From positions 62,001-126,000 of the forward strand of contig CAVSZI010000014.1 of assembly GCA_963732345.1 (NCBI GenBank): 64,000 nt of DNA. The letters are read 5' to 3'. This DNA is from Bog-532 sp963732345 (GTDB taxonomy: Bacteria; Actinomycetota; Actinomycetes; Streptosporangiales; Streptosporangiaceae). This document shows positions 1 to 8,518 of this stretch, piece after piece (positions within the stretch are counted from its first letter, which is position 1; every line of letters starts with the position of its first letter). The position numbers and the translations under genes were made by a program. Below the pieces are notes generated by a model, which was not told where the DNA came from, searched no databases, and saw only the letters and a list, made by a program, of their open reading frames with translations.

Positions 1-237
1 CCGCCCGCGGACTCTCGCAATTGATCATTGCCAGACATCTTTATGAACCTCCAGTATTCGCCGCGTCAGGCCAGCGGCCTGTCCATAACTAATTCTCCTG
101 AAGCGCATCCCTGGACGGGACTTCCTGCACAGGATTTCAGGAATATTCCATGGATGATGTGTCGATTGCGGGATCCGCGCGCCTTTGGCGACTTTTCTCG
201 TCTCCAGGGAGAGGGGATTTTAATGGACCATTTCAGC

Positions 238-1770
238 TCAGCTCGAAACCTTGGCCGCCGCGGCCTTGGACGGGGCCTGAGCGGGCCCCGGAGCCTGCTG
301 GGTGCCGGGCCGCAGCAGCAGCAGGACGATCACACCGGTGACCAGTGCGGCAATCCCGCTGCCAAGGAAGACCCGGTCGAGCCCGTGAGCGTAGGCGTCG
401 TGCAGCACGCGGACGATGAGGTCGCGCTGACCAGGAGTGCTGGCGATCAGGCTCCGGGCGTGCCCACCTGCCAGCTCCGTTGACGCGCCGGACGGGTCGC
501 GGAACAGCCCGCTACCGCTGAGCACCTGCCCGGCACCGCCGGCCAGAACCGTCCCGCACAGCGGGACGGCGACGGCGAAGCCGACCTGCCGGAACGTGTT
601 GATAGTGCCGTTCGCCATGCCGGCCCGCTCCGGTGGCACCGCAGCCAGCGTGGCAGCGGCGAGCACAAACGAGGCCAGGCCCACACCGACGCCGGTGACG
701 GAAAGGCCGGGCATGAGGGCCGTCCACGATGAATTCGTGGTGACCATCGTGTTGAGCAGGCAGCCGCCCCCTACCAGCAGGAGGCCGGTGCCGATCACGT
801 ATTGTGGGGGCACGTTGTGCAGCAGTCGCCCACTGAGCACCCCGACGACACAGGCCAGGCCGCACAGCGGCATGAGAATCAGGCCGCCCTTAACCGGGTC
901 CATCCCGAGCAGCGACTGCGCCCATACGGAGACGAAGATGATGTATCCGAAGGCAGACGCCTGGAGTATGGCTCCGCCCAGCATCAGCGCGCTGAAGGAC
1001 GGCCTCAGGAAGAGCGCGAGGTCCAGCATCCGGTGCTTGCGGCGGGTCTCCAGCGCTCCGAAGGCGACGAGGAAGACCACCGCCCCCACGAAGGCGCCCA
1101 CGCTGAACTTATCGCCCCACCCCTTGCTGCCCGCCTCGATCAGCCCGTACACCAGCAGGGTGACAGCGGCAGTCAAAGTCACGGTACCGGCCAGATCGAT
1201 CCGCGGGGCCGACGGGTTCTTGCTTTCGTTCAGGGTTCGCACCGAGAGGATGAACGCAGCGATTCCCACCGGCAGGTTGACCAGGAAGATCGCACGCCAG
1301 CTGATGTGCTGGATGAGCAGGCCGCCGAGGATCGGGCCCGCCGCAGCCGAGGCACCCATCACGCCGCCCCAGATACCGAAGGCCGTGCCCCGGTCGCGGC
1401 CGGTGTAGCTGCTCTGGATGAGCGCCGCGTTCGTGGCGAGCATTGCCGAGGCGCCGAAGCCCTGGACACCGCGGGACGCGATCAGTACGGCCGAATCCGG
1501 TGCAATCCCGCAGGCCAGCGAGGCAGCGGTGAATATCAGCAGGCCGATCAGGAACACCCTGCGGCGGCCAAGCCGGTCGGAGGCGGAGCCGACCGCCAGC
1601 AGGAACGAGGCGAGTACGAGGACGTAGAGGTCCATGGTCCACTGCAGTGCCGCGAAGGAGGAGTTCAGGGCCGTCGCCATGGACGGGATCGCGACGCCGA
1701 CAATGGACACGTCGAGCAGCAGCATAAAGGTACTGAGGAGGACCGGCACAAGCGGCATCCATTTGCGCAT
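238..1770 (-). CDS. MFS transporter, DHA2 (EmrB/QacA) family, likely phenazine exporter
   Basis: This 510-aa integral membrane protein has the length and hydrophobic pattern of a 14-TM drug:H+ antiporter. TM1 carries the family motif DVSIVGVAIPSM at about residues 20-31. The loop-2 motif A reads SDRLGRRRVF at about 64-73. An antiporter motif C-like GPILGG lies near residue 145. The polypeptide ends in a short Ala-rich cytoplasmic tail. The gene is transcribed away from the phenazine operon, sharing an intergenic region of about 620 bp with phzB, so export of the phenazine product or self-protection is the natural inference. The substrate cannot be read from sequence. The start ATG is followed by a normal short basic N-terminus. 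Confidence 0.88.
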   Translation of the reverse strand: MRKWMPLVPVLLSTFMLLLDVSIVGVAIPSMATALNSSFAALQWTMDLYVLVLASFLLAVGSASDRLGRRRVFLIGLLIFTAASLACGIAPDSAVLIASRGVQGFGASAMLATNAALIQSSYTGRDRGTAFGIWGGVMGASAAAGPILGGLLIQHISWRAIFLVNLPVGIAAFILSVRTLNESKNPSAPRIDLAGTVTLTAAVTLLVYGLIEAGSKGWGDKFSVGAFVGAVVFLVAFGALETRRKHRMLDLALFLRPSFSALMLGGAILQASAFGYIIFVSVWAQSLLGMDPVKGGLILMPLCGLACVVGVLSGRLLHNVPPQYVIGTGLLLVGGGCLLNTMVTTNSSWTALMPGLSVTGVGVGLASFVLAAATLAAVPPERAGMANGTINTFRQVGFAVAVPLCGTVLAGGAGQVLSGSGLFRDPSGASTELAGGHARSLIASTPGQRDLIVRVLHDAYAHGLDRVFLGSGIAALVTGVIVLLLLRPGTQQAPGPAQAPSKAAAAKVSS

Positions 1771-2390
1771 AGCTTAGTTCTCCATGATCCGGACGCTTTT
1801 GCGGGATAAGCGGTTCGTCCGGTCAACGTAGGGCGGCTGGCGATCCGGATTCCATTCGTGGGGCGAAATTGACCGACTCGTTCCATCCGCGGCGGCCTGA
1901 TTGGTGGATATTCACGTCCGCGGACCAGATGGCCTATCCAGCCGCCGCCCCGCGGCACGCGCGGCCGCCCTGGCCAGCCCCAGTGGCCACCTTGAGGAGG
2001 CCGCGGCCCGGGCTCTGGCCGGTAAGCGGCCTGCCCGCCCGCTGGCAGCCGTAAGACCAGCCCCCGCGGGTCACGCGTTCCTGCCGTCGGCCCGCTCCGT
2101 CGGGAATGAATGAAAACCTTCCGGCGGCGGGGTGATCTCCGTGCGAATCCATCAGCCGGCGATGTCCTATTGGAATTTTTCGGCCAGACGCTGACGGTAA
2201 CTTCCCGCATGGCTTCTCTCTCGCGCAGAATCATCCTCACATACCCCGCCGGGTGCGGGCGCAGCTTCATTGGGGGGGCTGCGCGAGTCAACTGCCTGGT
2301 CCGGTCCGCTGGTCACGGCCTGCTTGGCGTGCCATACCCCCTGAACGGCCCGCAGTGACTCCACCGGAATTCGGCAATAAGGGAGACGTA
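1771..2390. promoter_or_regulatory. Divergent promoter and long leader between MFS gene and phzB
   Basis: This 620-bp region separates the MFS start codon from phzB. Its left 240 bp resembles, at reduced identity, the region in front of the SnoaL gene near 12.46-12.66 kb. Shared blocks include TTGAC-GACTCGTTCCA (about 1869-1885) and GGTGGATATTCACG (1903-1916), which are candidate regulator or promoter elements. The right part is near-identical to the second copy. It contains a 7-bp hairpin GCGCAGC/GCTGCGC (2259-2265 and 2278-2284, 12-nt loop) in the leader, and ends in the ribosome binding site AAGGGAG just before the phzB ATG. No transcription start can be fixed by eye. Confidence 0.6.
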
Positions 2391-2458
2391 ATGCCTCACA
2401 CCACCCACACCCTCACGGGGCTCCAAGACGACACGGAACTGCGCGCGAGCAACCGCGC
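2040..2458 (+). repeat. Direct repeat copy 1: phz promoter-leader plus first 22 codons of phzB
   Basis: These 419 bp recur at 12661-13075 with very few differences: a single base change in the leader and a 4-bp net deletion near 2290 in copy 1 numbering. The repeat runs from the leader through the start codon into codon 23 of phzB and ends abruptly at 2458. Upstream of 2040 the similarity drops to a diverged level. That profile indicates a recent duplication or gene conversion over an older homologous promoter. Confidence 0.93.
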
Positions 2459-2882
2459 TATCGTGGAAAGGTACATGAACACCTGTGGGCAGGATCGCCT
2501 GCGCCGGCATCTTCTGTTCACCGAAGACGGCACCGGCGGCCTCTGGACCACCGACACAGGGGCGCCGATCGTCATCAGGGGCCGAGACCGGCTGCGCGAC
2601 CATGGCGTCTGGTCGCTCAAGTGCTTCCCCGACTGGGCCTGGATCAACATCGAGATCTTCGATACGCAGGATCCCAACCGATTCTGGGTCGAATGCGACG
2701 GTGCGGGTGCGATCCGTTTCCCCGGCTATCCCGAGGGCCACTATCGCAATCACTTCCTGCACTCCTTCTTGTTCGAGCACGGAAAAATCAAAAGTCAGCG
2801 CGAGTTCATGAATCCGTGCGAACAATTCCGGGCCCTGGGCATTGCCATCCCGGAGATCAAGCGAGCTGGTATTCCCACCTGA
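2391..2882 (+). CDS. phzB: Phenazine biosynthesis protein PhzA/B
   Basis: This 163-aa protein of the NTF2-like/ketosteroid-isomerase fold matches PhzA/PhzB, which promotes head-to-head condensation of two aminoketone units to build the tricyclic phenazine scaffold. Family features are NRAIVERYM near residue 22, the central RHLLFTEDGTGGLWTTDTG stretch, FPDWAW, and the C-terminal NPCEQFRALGI. Its length equals the family's usual 160-165 aa. The start is set by the ribosome binding site AAGGGAG seven bases upstream. Only one A/B copy is present, as is usual outside Pseudomonas. It heads the biosynthetic operon, and its first 22 codons are also found in front of the acetyltransferase at 13008. 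Confidence 0.95.
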   Translation: MPHTTHTLTGLQDDTELRASNRAIVERYMNTCGQDRLRRHLLFTEDGTGGLWTTDTGAPIVIRGRDRLRDHGVWSLKCFPDWAWINIEIFDTQDPNRFWVECDGAGAIRFPGYPEGHYRNHFLHSFLFEHGKIKSQREFMNPCEQFRALGIAIPEIKRAGIPT

Positions 2883-2932
2883 ACGCCACCCGTCGCTGAG
2901 AATCTTCTAGCTGATCAACGGAGAAGCTAGTT

Positions 2933-4111
2933 ATGGGATACATCCTTGCCGACATTCAAAACGCCAATGCACGTCACCAGCCCGAGTGGGACAACCCGTC
3001 ACAGGTCGAGCTTGCGCGGGCAATACTGGCGTCCGTCGTCCCGCTGGTGAGCGTGGAGGAGGTCGAAGCCCTCCGCTCTCAGTTGGCCCGCGTCTCCACG
3101 GGAGAGATGCACGTGGTGCAGGCCGGGGACTGCGCGGAGGATCCGGCCGAGTGCACCGCTGAGCACGTCCAGCGCAAGGTTGAGGTACTCGACCTGCTCG
3201 CCCGAACTTTGGAGAGCGCCACGAACAAGCAGGCACTGCGCGTCGGGCGCATTGCCGGGCAGTTCTCCAAACCCCGCTCCAACCGGATCGAAAGAGCCGG
3301 CGAGGCCGAGTTCCCGGCCTTCCTCGGGCACATGATCAACAGCCCCGAGCCCGACCGGGAGAGCAGGCGTCCCGATCCGCTGCGCATCCTCAAGGGCTAT
3401 ATGGCGGCCAGCGAGATCATGCTGCGACTGGGATGGCGCAGATCGACGGCCTGGCAGTCCCACCAGCTCGGCGAACCCGTCGTCTGGACGAGCCACGAGG
3501 CGCTGCTCCTGGACTACGAGATACCGATGATCCGGGAACTCGACGACGGCCGGCGCTGGCTCAGCTCCACGCACTGGCCGTGGATCGGCGAGCGGACCCG
3601 GCAGCTTGACGGCCCGCACGTCACCCTGCTCGCGCACGTCGTCAACCCTGTCGCCTGCAAGGTCGGCCCGGGTATGGGCGCCCGCGAGATCGTCGAGTTG
3701 TGCGATCGGCTGAACCTGGAACGGGAGCACGGCCGGCTTTCGCTCATCGTCCGCATGGGTGCCAACATCGTCGCGGACAGGCTGCCAAAGCTCATCGAGG
3801 CCGTACAGGCGGCGGACCACCCGGTGGTCTGGCTCTGCGACCCGATGCACGGGAACACCGTCCTCCTGCCCGGCGGTGCCAAATCCCGGTTCATGGAAAC
3901 CATCGCCCGTGAGATCCGCGGCTTCCGGCACGCCCTCGAGCGGGCCGGCGGCATCGCCGGCGGACTTCACCTGGAGACGACCCCGGACGACGTGACCGAG
4001 TGTGTGACGGACCCGTCTGAGCTGGGATCGGGCTCGTACACCAGCCTGTGTGATCCCCGGCTCAACCCCCGCCAGGCCGTTTCCGTGGTCTCGGCCTGGT
4101 CCGAGTACTGA
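2933..4111 (+). CDS. phzC: Class II DAHP synthase PhzC
   Basis: This 392-aa 3-deoxy-D-arabino-heptulosonate-7-phosphate synthase is of the plant-like class II. It condenses erythrose 4-phosphate and PEP to feed the shikimate pathway for phenazine production. Recognisable segments are the QAGDCAE motif near residue 62, KPRSN near 113, the central ActSS-type region with TSHEALLLDYE, HWPWIGERTR, and the metal/substrate-binding KVGPGM, WLCDPMHGN and LHLETTPDDVTEC near the C-terminus. It is somewhat shorter than primary-metabolism class II enzymes (about 450 aa), as expected for PhzC, which lacks extra allosteric segments. A GGAG lies about 10 nt before the ATG. Confidence 0.95.
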   Translation: MGYILADIQNANARHQPEWDNPSQVELARAILASVVPLVSVEEVEALRSQLARVSTGEMHVVQAGDCAEDPAECTAEHVQRKVEVLDLLARTLESATNKQALRVGRIAGQFSKPRSNRIERAGEAEFPAFLGHMINSPEPDRESRRPDPLRILKGYMAASEIMLRLGWRRSTAWQSHQLGEPVVWTSHEALLLDYEIPMIRELDDGRRWLSSTHWPWIGERTRQLDGPHVTLLAHVVNPVACKVGPGMGAREIVELCDRLNLEREHGRLSLIVRMGANIVADRLPKLIEAVQAADHPVVWLCDPMHGNTVLLPGGAKSRFMETIAREIRGFRHALERAGGIAGGLHLETTPDDVTECVTDPSELGSGSYTSLCDPRLNPRQAVSVVSAWSEY

Positions 4112-4134
4112 ACATCCCAGGAAGGAGCCATCTG

Positions 4135-4758
4135 ATGGTGGGGATACCACCGATCGCGCCGTACCGCCTGCCGATGCAGGAAACGCTGCCCGGCAACGTT
4201 GTGCACTGGACCGTCCGTCCGGACCGGGCGGTGCTGCTCATCCACGACATGCAGAGCTACTTTCTCAAGCCCTTTGACGATCTTCAGCGCGCCGAGTTGG
4301 TGCACAATATCGTCCTTCTCCGGAAGCGCTGCGGCGAGCTGGGTGTACCCGTGGCCTACACTGCCCAGCCCGGCAGGATGACGGAGCAGCAGCGCGGGCT
4401 GCTGAAGGACTTCTGGGGACCCGGCATGCGCAGCGACGCGGCCGAACGTGAGGTCGTGTCTGAGCTGACGCCCGCCGCGGGCGACTGGATATACACGAAA
4501 TGGCGGTACAGCGCGTTCTTTCGGTCGGAGCTGCTGAAACGCATCCGCGAGTCAGGGCGCGACCAGTTGATTCTTTGCGGCGTCTACGCGCACGTCGGTG
4601 TGCTGACGACCGCCCTGGACGCGTTCACCCACGACATCCAGCCATTTCTGGTCGCCGATGCGCTCGGTGACTTCTCCGAGGCCGACCACCTCGTGACCCT
4701 TGAGTATGCGGCACGGTGCTGCGCGATGGTGGTCCGAATCGCGGACGTGTTCGCATGA
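4135..4758 (+). CDS. phzD: Isochorismatase-family PhzD
   Basis: This 207-aa cysteine-hydrolase-fold enzyme hydrolyses the vinyl ether of 2-amino-2-deoxyisochorismate to trans-2,3-dihydro-3-hydroxyanthranilate (DHHA) and pyruvate. The catalytic Asp is in LLIHDMQ near residue 38, the Lys in YTKWRYSAF near 122, and the nucleophile position lies in ILCGVYAHVGV near 150. In PhzD that position is a Gly rather than Cys, as seen here in CGVYAHVG. The N-terminal GIPPIAPYRLP is typical. Its stop overlaps the phzE start in ATGA, so the two are probably translationally coupled. Confidence 0.95.
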   Translation: MVGIPPIAPYRLPMQETLPGNVVHWTVRPDRAVLLIHDMQSYFLKPFDDLQRAELVHNIVLLRKRCGELGVPVAYTAQPGRMTEQQRGLLKDFWGPGMRSDAAEREVVSELTPAAGDWIYTKWRYSAFFRSELLKRIRESGRDQLILCGVYAHVGVLTTALDAFTHDIQPFLVADALGDFSEADHLVTLEYAARCCAMVVRIADVFA

Positions 4759-6620
4759 GTGCCCTGCTAGAGCGGGTCCTGGCCCTGCAACCGGGCGCTT
4801 TTGCGATCATCCACCGTCCCGAAATCAGCACCCCTGGCACGCTGGACGTTCTGGTCGGCCACGTGACAGAGCCCACGTCGCTGGCCGACATCCCGCTGGC
4901 CGATGTCTCCGGGCCAGGCCCCGCGCACGACGTGCTGGTGGTCGTCCCCTACCGGCAGCTGGCCGAACGCGGGTTCGCGGCGTCGGACGACGCCACGCCG
5001 CTGATCGCGATGACCGTCACCGATCATGACGCGGTACCACTTGCCGCGGCGCTCGCCCGCTTCCCCGACACCCTGACAGCGCTGGCCGGCGGCCACTTCG
5101 ATAGGGACGACGCTGGCTACGCCGAGGTGGTCCGCCAGATCGTCACCGACGAGATCGGTACCGGCGAGGGTGCCAACTTCGTCATACAGCGATCTTTTCT
5201 GGCGGACATCAGCAACTACTCGCTGGACAGCGCCCTGTCGTTCTTCCGGCGGCTACTGGAGCGCGAGGAGAGGGCTTTCTGGACTTTCATCATTCATACC
5301 GGCCGTAACACCCTCGTCGGCGCGACCCCGGAACGCCACGTCTCGCTCAGCAGTGGCACGGCCGTCATGAACCCGATCAGCGGTACGTACCGTTATCCGC
5401 CCACCGGCCCCACCCTCCAGGGGGTCATGGAGTTCCTCGCCGACGGCAAAGAGACCGACGAGCTTTACATGGTCCTCGACGAGGAGCTGAAGATGATGGC
5501 CCGGATCTGCGACGGTGGGGGGCGCGTCAACGGGCCGTACCTGAAAGAGATGGCGAGGCTGGCGCACACCGAGTACCTGATCGAGGGCACGACCGGCCGC
5601 GATGTGCGTGAGATTCTGCGCGAGACGATGTTCGCCCCGACCGTCACCGGGAGCCCGGTGGAGAGTGCCGCCAGGGTCATCCGGCGCTACGAGCCGGAGG
5701 GACGCGGCTACTACAGCGGGATCGCCGCGCTGATCGGCCGCGACACAGCCGGCGAGCGCACCCTCGACTCCGCGATCCTGATCCGGACCGCCGACATCGA
5801 TCCCAGCGGCCGGATGCGTATCGCCGCGGGAGCCACCCTCGTACGCCACTCCGACCCGGCGGCCGAGGTGGCGGAGACCCGCGTCAAGCTGGCGGCCCTG
5901 CTCGACGCGCTGGAGTCCGGCAAGGACGCCCCCTACGGGACGCATCCCGAGGTCCGCGCCGCCCTGGAACGCCGCAACGAGAGGATCGCGGGCTTCTGGA
6001 TGCGGGACATGGACACCGGCAAGCCGGTGGTGCCGGGGCTGGAAGGGGCGACGGCTCTGGTCGTGGACGCCGAAGACACCTTCACCGCGATGCTTGGCCA
6101 GCAGTTGCGATCGGTGGGGCTGTCGGTGGCGGTCCGCCGCTTCGACGAGCCCCACGATCTGACGGGGTACGACCTGGTGGTGATGGGCCCCGGCCCCGGC
6201 AACCCGCGGATGGCATCGAACTCCAAGATCGCCTATCTGCGGTCGGCGATCGGTGCCGCGCTGGCGGCGCACCGGCCGGTGCTGGCCGTATGCCTGAGCC
6301 ATCAGGTCCTCAGCATGCAGCTCGGCTTCGACCTCCATCGCCGGGAGGTGCCCAACCAGGGTGTGCAGCGGGAGATTGACCTGTTCGGCTCTCGCGAGCG
6401 GGTGGGCTTCTACAACACCTTCGCGGCGTACAGCGCGGTGAACAGGCGAAAGGTCGAAGGAATCGGCCTGATCGAGGTGAGCCGGGACGAGGAGACCGGC
6501 GAGGTGCACGCGCTGCGCGGGCCGCGCTTCGCCTCGATGCAGTTCCACGCTGAATCGGTGCTCACCGTCGATGGCCCGCGCATCATCAGCGAGGCGGCAC
6601 GGGGGGTGCTCGGCCGATGA
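4755..6620 (+). CDS. phzE: 2-amino-2-desoxy-isochorismate synthase PhzE
   Basis: This 621-aa fused enzyme has an N-terminal chorismate-utilising (TrpE-like) domain at about residues 1-400 and a C-terminal class I glutamine amidotransferase at about 430-620. It converts chorismate and ammonia from glutamine to ADIC, the committed step. Visible motifs are NPISGTYRYPP and DELYMVLDEELKMMARIC in the synthase part. The amidotransferase part has GPGPGNP, the nucleophile Cys in LAVCLSHQ, and FHAE near the end. An upstream ATG exists at 4716, but the ATG at 4755 overlaps the phzD stop and gives the family N-terminus, so it is preferred. Confidence 0.95.
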   Translation: MSALLERVLALQPGAFAIIHRPEISTPGTLDVLVGHVTEPTSLADIPLADVSGPGPAHDVLVVVPYRQLAERGFAASDDATPLIAMTVTDHDAVPLAAALARFPDTLTALAGGHFDRDDAGYAEVVRQIVTDEIGTGEGANFVIQRSFLADISNYSLDSALSFFRRLLEREERAFWTFIIHTGRNTLVGATPERHVSLSSGTAVMNPISGTYRYPPTGPTLQGVMEFLADGKETDELYMVLDEELKMMARICDGGGRVNGPYLKEMARLAHTEYLIEGTTGRDVREILRETMFAPTVTGSPVESAARVIRRYEPEGRGYYSGIAALIGRDTAGERTLDSAILIRTADIDPSGRMRIAAGATLVRHSDPAAEVAETRVKLAALLDALESGKDAPYGTHPEVRAALERRNERIAGFWMRDMDTGKPVVPGLEGATALVVDAEDTFTAMLGQQLRSVGLSVAVRRFDEPHDLTGYDLVVMGPGPGNPRMASNSKIAYLRSAIGAALAAHRPVLAVCLSHQVLSMQLGFDLHRREVPNQGVQREIDLFGSRERVGFYNTFAAYSAVNRRKVEGIGLIEVSRDEETGEVHALRGPRFASMQFHAESVLTVDGPRIISEAARGVLGR

Positions 6621-6994
6621 GAGTGGACGTCGTCTGGTGGGACCTGGCCAGGTCCCACCAGACCATCGAGTCCCTGGAGGACGATCTCCGGGACGGCTCC
6701 GCCGAGCCGTGGCTGGACGTCCGGGGGCTGCGGCTGAAGCTCTGGATCGCCGACCGCGAACACGGCCGCTGGGGCGCGATCATGTGGTGGGAATCGGACA
6801 TTCCGCCAGGCCAGCCGCTGCCGCCCAACCGGGCAGCCGATCTGATCGGGTACCCGCCCGACCACCGCACCCAATTCGAGGTCGAGGCAGTGGTTGAGGG
6901 AGTTCACTCGCCCACCATCCGCTACGGACTCGGCCTTGCGTTCAGTTCCGAGCCGTCGATCCTGACGACTACCGCGAATGCGCTCCATGCATAA
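6617..6994 (+). CDS. Small conserved protein of phenazine operon, possibly dimeric alpha/beta barrel (YdhR-like)
   Basis: This 125-aa protein sits between phzE and phzF, overlapping phzE by 4 bp (ATGA) and phzF by a few codons, so it is co-translated with core phenazine genes. The sequence is Trp-rich (VVWWDLARSHQTI, KLWIADREHGRWGAIMWWES) followed by LPPNRAADLIGYPP. The WGAIMWWES-type segment is reminiscent of YdhR/antibiotic-biosynthesis-monooxygenase-like proteins, but this is a weak resemblance and I do not claim a reaction. Its placement suggests a tailoring or assisting role in phenazine assembly. It has no signal peptide or membrane segment. Confidence 0.75.
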   Translation: MRVDVVWWDLARSHQTIESLEDDLRDGSAEPWLDVRGLRLKLWIADREHGRWGAIMWWESDIPPGQPLPPNRAADLIGYPPDHRTQFEVEAVVEGVHSPTIRYGLGLAFSSEPSILTTTANALHA

Positions 6995-7820
6995 GTACAT
7001 GGTTGTCGACGCGTTCGCGAGCAAGCCACTCGAGGGCAACCCGGTAGCCGTCTTCTTCGACAGCGAAGACCTGACGGCCGAGCTGATGCAGCGCATCGCC
7101 AGGGAGATGAACCTCTCCGAAGTCACCTTCGTTCTGCCGGCCGAGCAAAGTGGCGACGCTCGTATCCGGATCTTCACCCCGGTCAACGAGCTGCCATTCG
7201 CTGGGCACCCGATGCTCGGCACGGCCGTCGCGCTGGCCCAGACCCTGAAGCGGGACCAGCTGCGGCTGGAGACCGCGATGGGCGTCATCCCCTTCGAGGT
7301 CGGCACCGGCGATGGCGCCGCGTGGGTCCGGATGATGCAGCCGGTTCCCAGCTGGGAGCCGTACGACCACGGCGCGGAGCTCCTGGCGGCGCTCGGCGTC
7401 GAGTCATCGACCGCACCGGTCGAGGTGTACCACAACGGGCCGCGCCACGTGTTCGTGGGAGTGGGTGACGTCGCGGCGCTGTCCGCTCTCCACCCTGACC
7501 ATCGCGCCCTTTCCCGGTTCCCGGACATGGCCGCCAACTGCTTCGCCGGAACCGCCAGGGGGTGGCGGACGCGGATGTTCTCCCCTGCCTACGGCGTGGT
7601 CGAGGACGCGGCAACCGGTTCCGCCGCCGGGCCTCTCGCGATCCACCTGGCCCGGCACAATCTCGCCGAGTACGGCCGGGACATCGAGATCATCCAGGGC
7701 GTCGAAATGGGCCGCCCCTCGGTCATGAGAGCCACCGCCGAGGGGGCGGGTGAGCGGATCCGCTCGGTGCACGTCGGCGGTCACGCCGTCGTCGCCGCCC
7801 AGGGCACGATCAATGTCTAG
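6987..7820 (+). CDS. phzF: trans-2,3-dihydro-3-hydroxyanthranilate isomerase PhzF
   Basis: This 277-aa diaminopimelate-epimerase-fold isomerase converts DHHA to the reactive aminoketone that dimerises under PhzA/B. The N-terminus MHKYMVVDAFASKPLEGNPVA is classic PhzF. The catalytic Glu region is NLSEVTFVLPA near residue 45. The substrate-binding FTPVNELPFAGHP lies at about 68-80, and the late GVVEDAATGSAAGPL at about 205-220. An ATG three codons upstream (6978) is also possible. I chose 6987 because it aligns with the usual PhzF start. There is no clear Shine-Dalgarno; coupling to the preceding gene is likely. Confidence 0.95.
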   Translation: MHKYMVVDAFASKPLEGNPVAVFFDSEDLTAELMQRIAREMNLSEVTFVLPAEQSGDARIRIFTPVNELPFAGHPMLGTAVALAQTLKRDQLRLETAMGVIPFEVGTGDGAAWVRMMQPVPSWEPYDHGAELLAALGVESSTAPVEVYHNGPRHVFVGVGDVAALSALHPDHRALSRFPDMAANCFAGTARGWRTRMFSPAYGVVEDAATGSAAGPLAIHLARHNLAEYGRDIEIIQGVEMGRPSVMRATAEGAGERIRSVHVGGHAVVAAQGTINV

Positions 7821-7834
7821 TCAGGGAGCCTCCA

Positions 7835-8473
7835 GTGGCCGCAAGTGAATTCGAGTCCCTCACCGGGGAGGTCGGCCTCCGCTTCGCCGAGTACCAGCAG
7901 CCGCCGTCCGAGCCCCTCAGCCTTGTCCGCGGCTGGCTCGCCGAGGCGCGTGGACGCGGGGTACGCGAGCCCGCCGCGCTGGCCCTGGCCACCGCGGACT
8001 CGCTCGGCCGTGCTTCCAACCGAACGGTCGCCATCATCGCCGTCACCGACCTCGGCCTGGTGTTCACCAGCCACCGCTGCAGCCAGAAAGGACGCGAACT
8101 GGCTGCCACCGGCTGGGCGTCCGGGGTGCTGTACTGGAGGGAGACCGGTCAGCAGATCATCCTCTCCGGTCCGGTGGTGCAACTGCCCGACACCGAGTCG
8201 GACGCGCTCTGGGCCGCCCGGCCGACCCCCTTGCATGCCATGTCGGCGGCCACTCGGCAGAGCGAGCCGTTGGAGGACGTCGAGGCGCTGCGGGCCGAGG
8301 CACACCGGCTGGAGCTGATCGGCACGCCTCTGCCGCGACCGGAGTTCTTCGCCGGGTACCGGCTGCAGCCCGCCGTCGTCGAGTTCTGGCACGCGAGCTC
8401 GGACCGGCTGCATCGCAGGCTGCGCTATGACCGCGAGCCGCGGGGATGGCGGACAAGCCGGTTGCAGCCGTGA
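7835..8473 (+). CDS. phzG: Phenazine biosynthesis FMN-dependent oxidase PhzG
   Basis: This 212-aa pyridoxamine-5'-phosphate-oxidase-like flavoenzyme oxidises the unstable hexahydro/tetrahydrophenazine carboxylates toward the aromatic phenazine. The family pattern is visible in EPAALALATADSLGRASNRTV (residues about 45-65), FTSHRCSQKGRELAATGWASGVLYW (about 73-97) and the C-terminal RLHRRLRYDRE. Translation starts at GTG, preceded by CAGGGAGCC, 14 bp after phzF. It completes the core phzBCDEFG set of this cluster. Confidence 0.93.
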   Translation: MAASEFESLTGEVGLRFAEYQQPPSEPLSLVRGWLAEARGRGVREPAALALATADSLGRASNRTVAIIAVTDLGLVFTSHRCSQKGRELAATGWASGVLYWRETGQQIILSGPVVQLPDTESDALWAARPTPLHAMSAATRQSEPLEDVEALRAEAHRLELIGTPLPRPEFFAGYRLQPAVVEFWHASSDRLHRRLRYDREPRGWRTSRLQP

Positions 8474-8518
8474 TCCCCGGGCCTCAACTAATCCATCCCA
8501 ACCGAGGAGGGTTTCCTT

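Noticed and set aside
2110..2358. Open frame of 82 codons in the phz leader (and its relative at 12731-12961)
   Set aside because: It begins without a ribosome binding site, the two copies diverge by frameshift after the 4-bp indel, and the region is explained as a leader.
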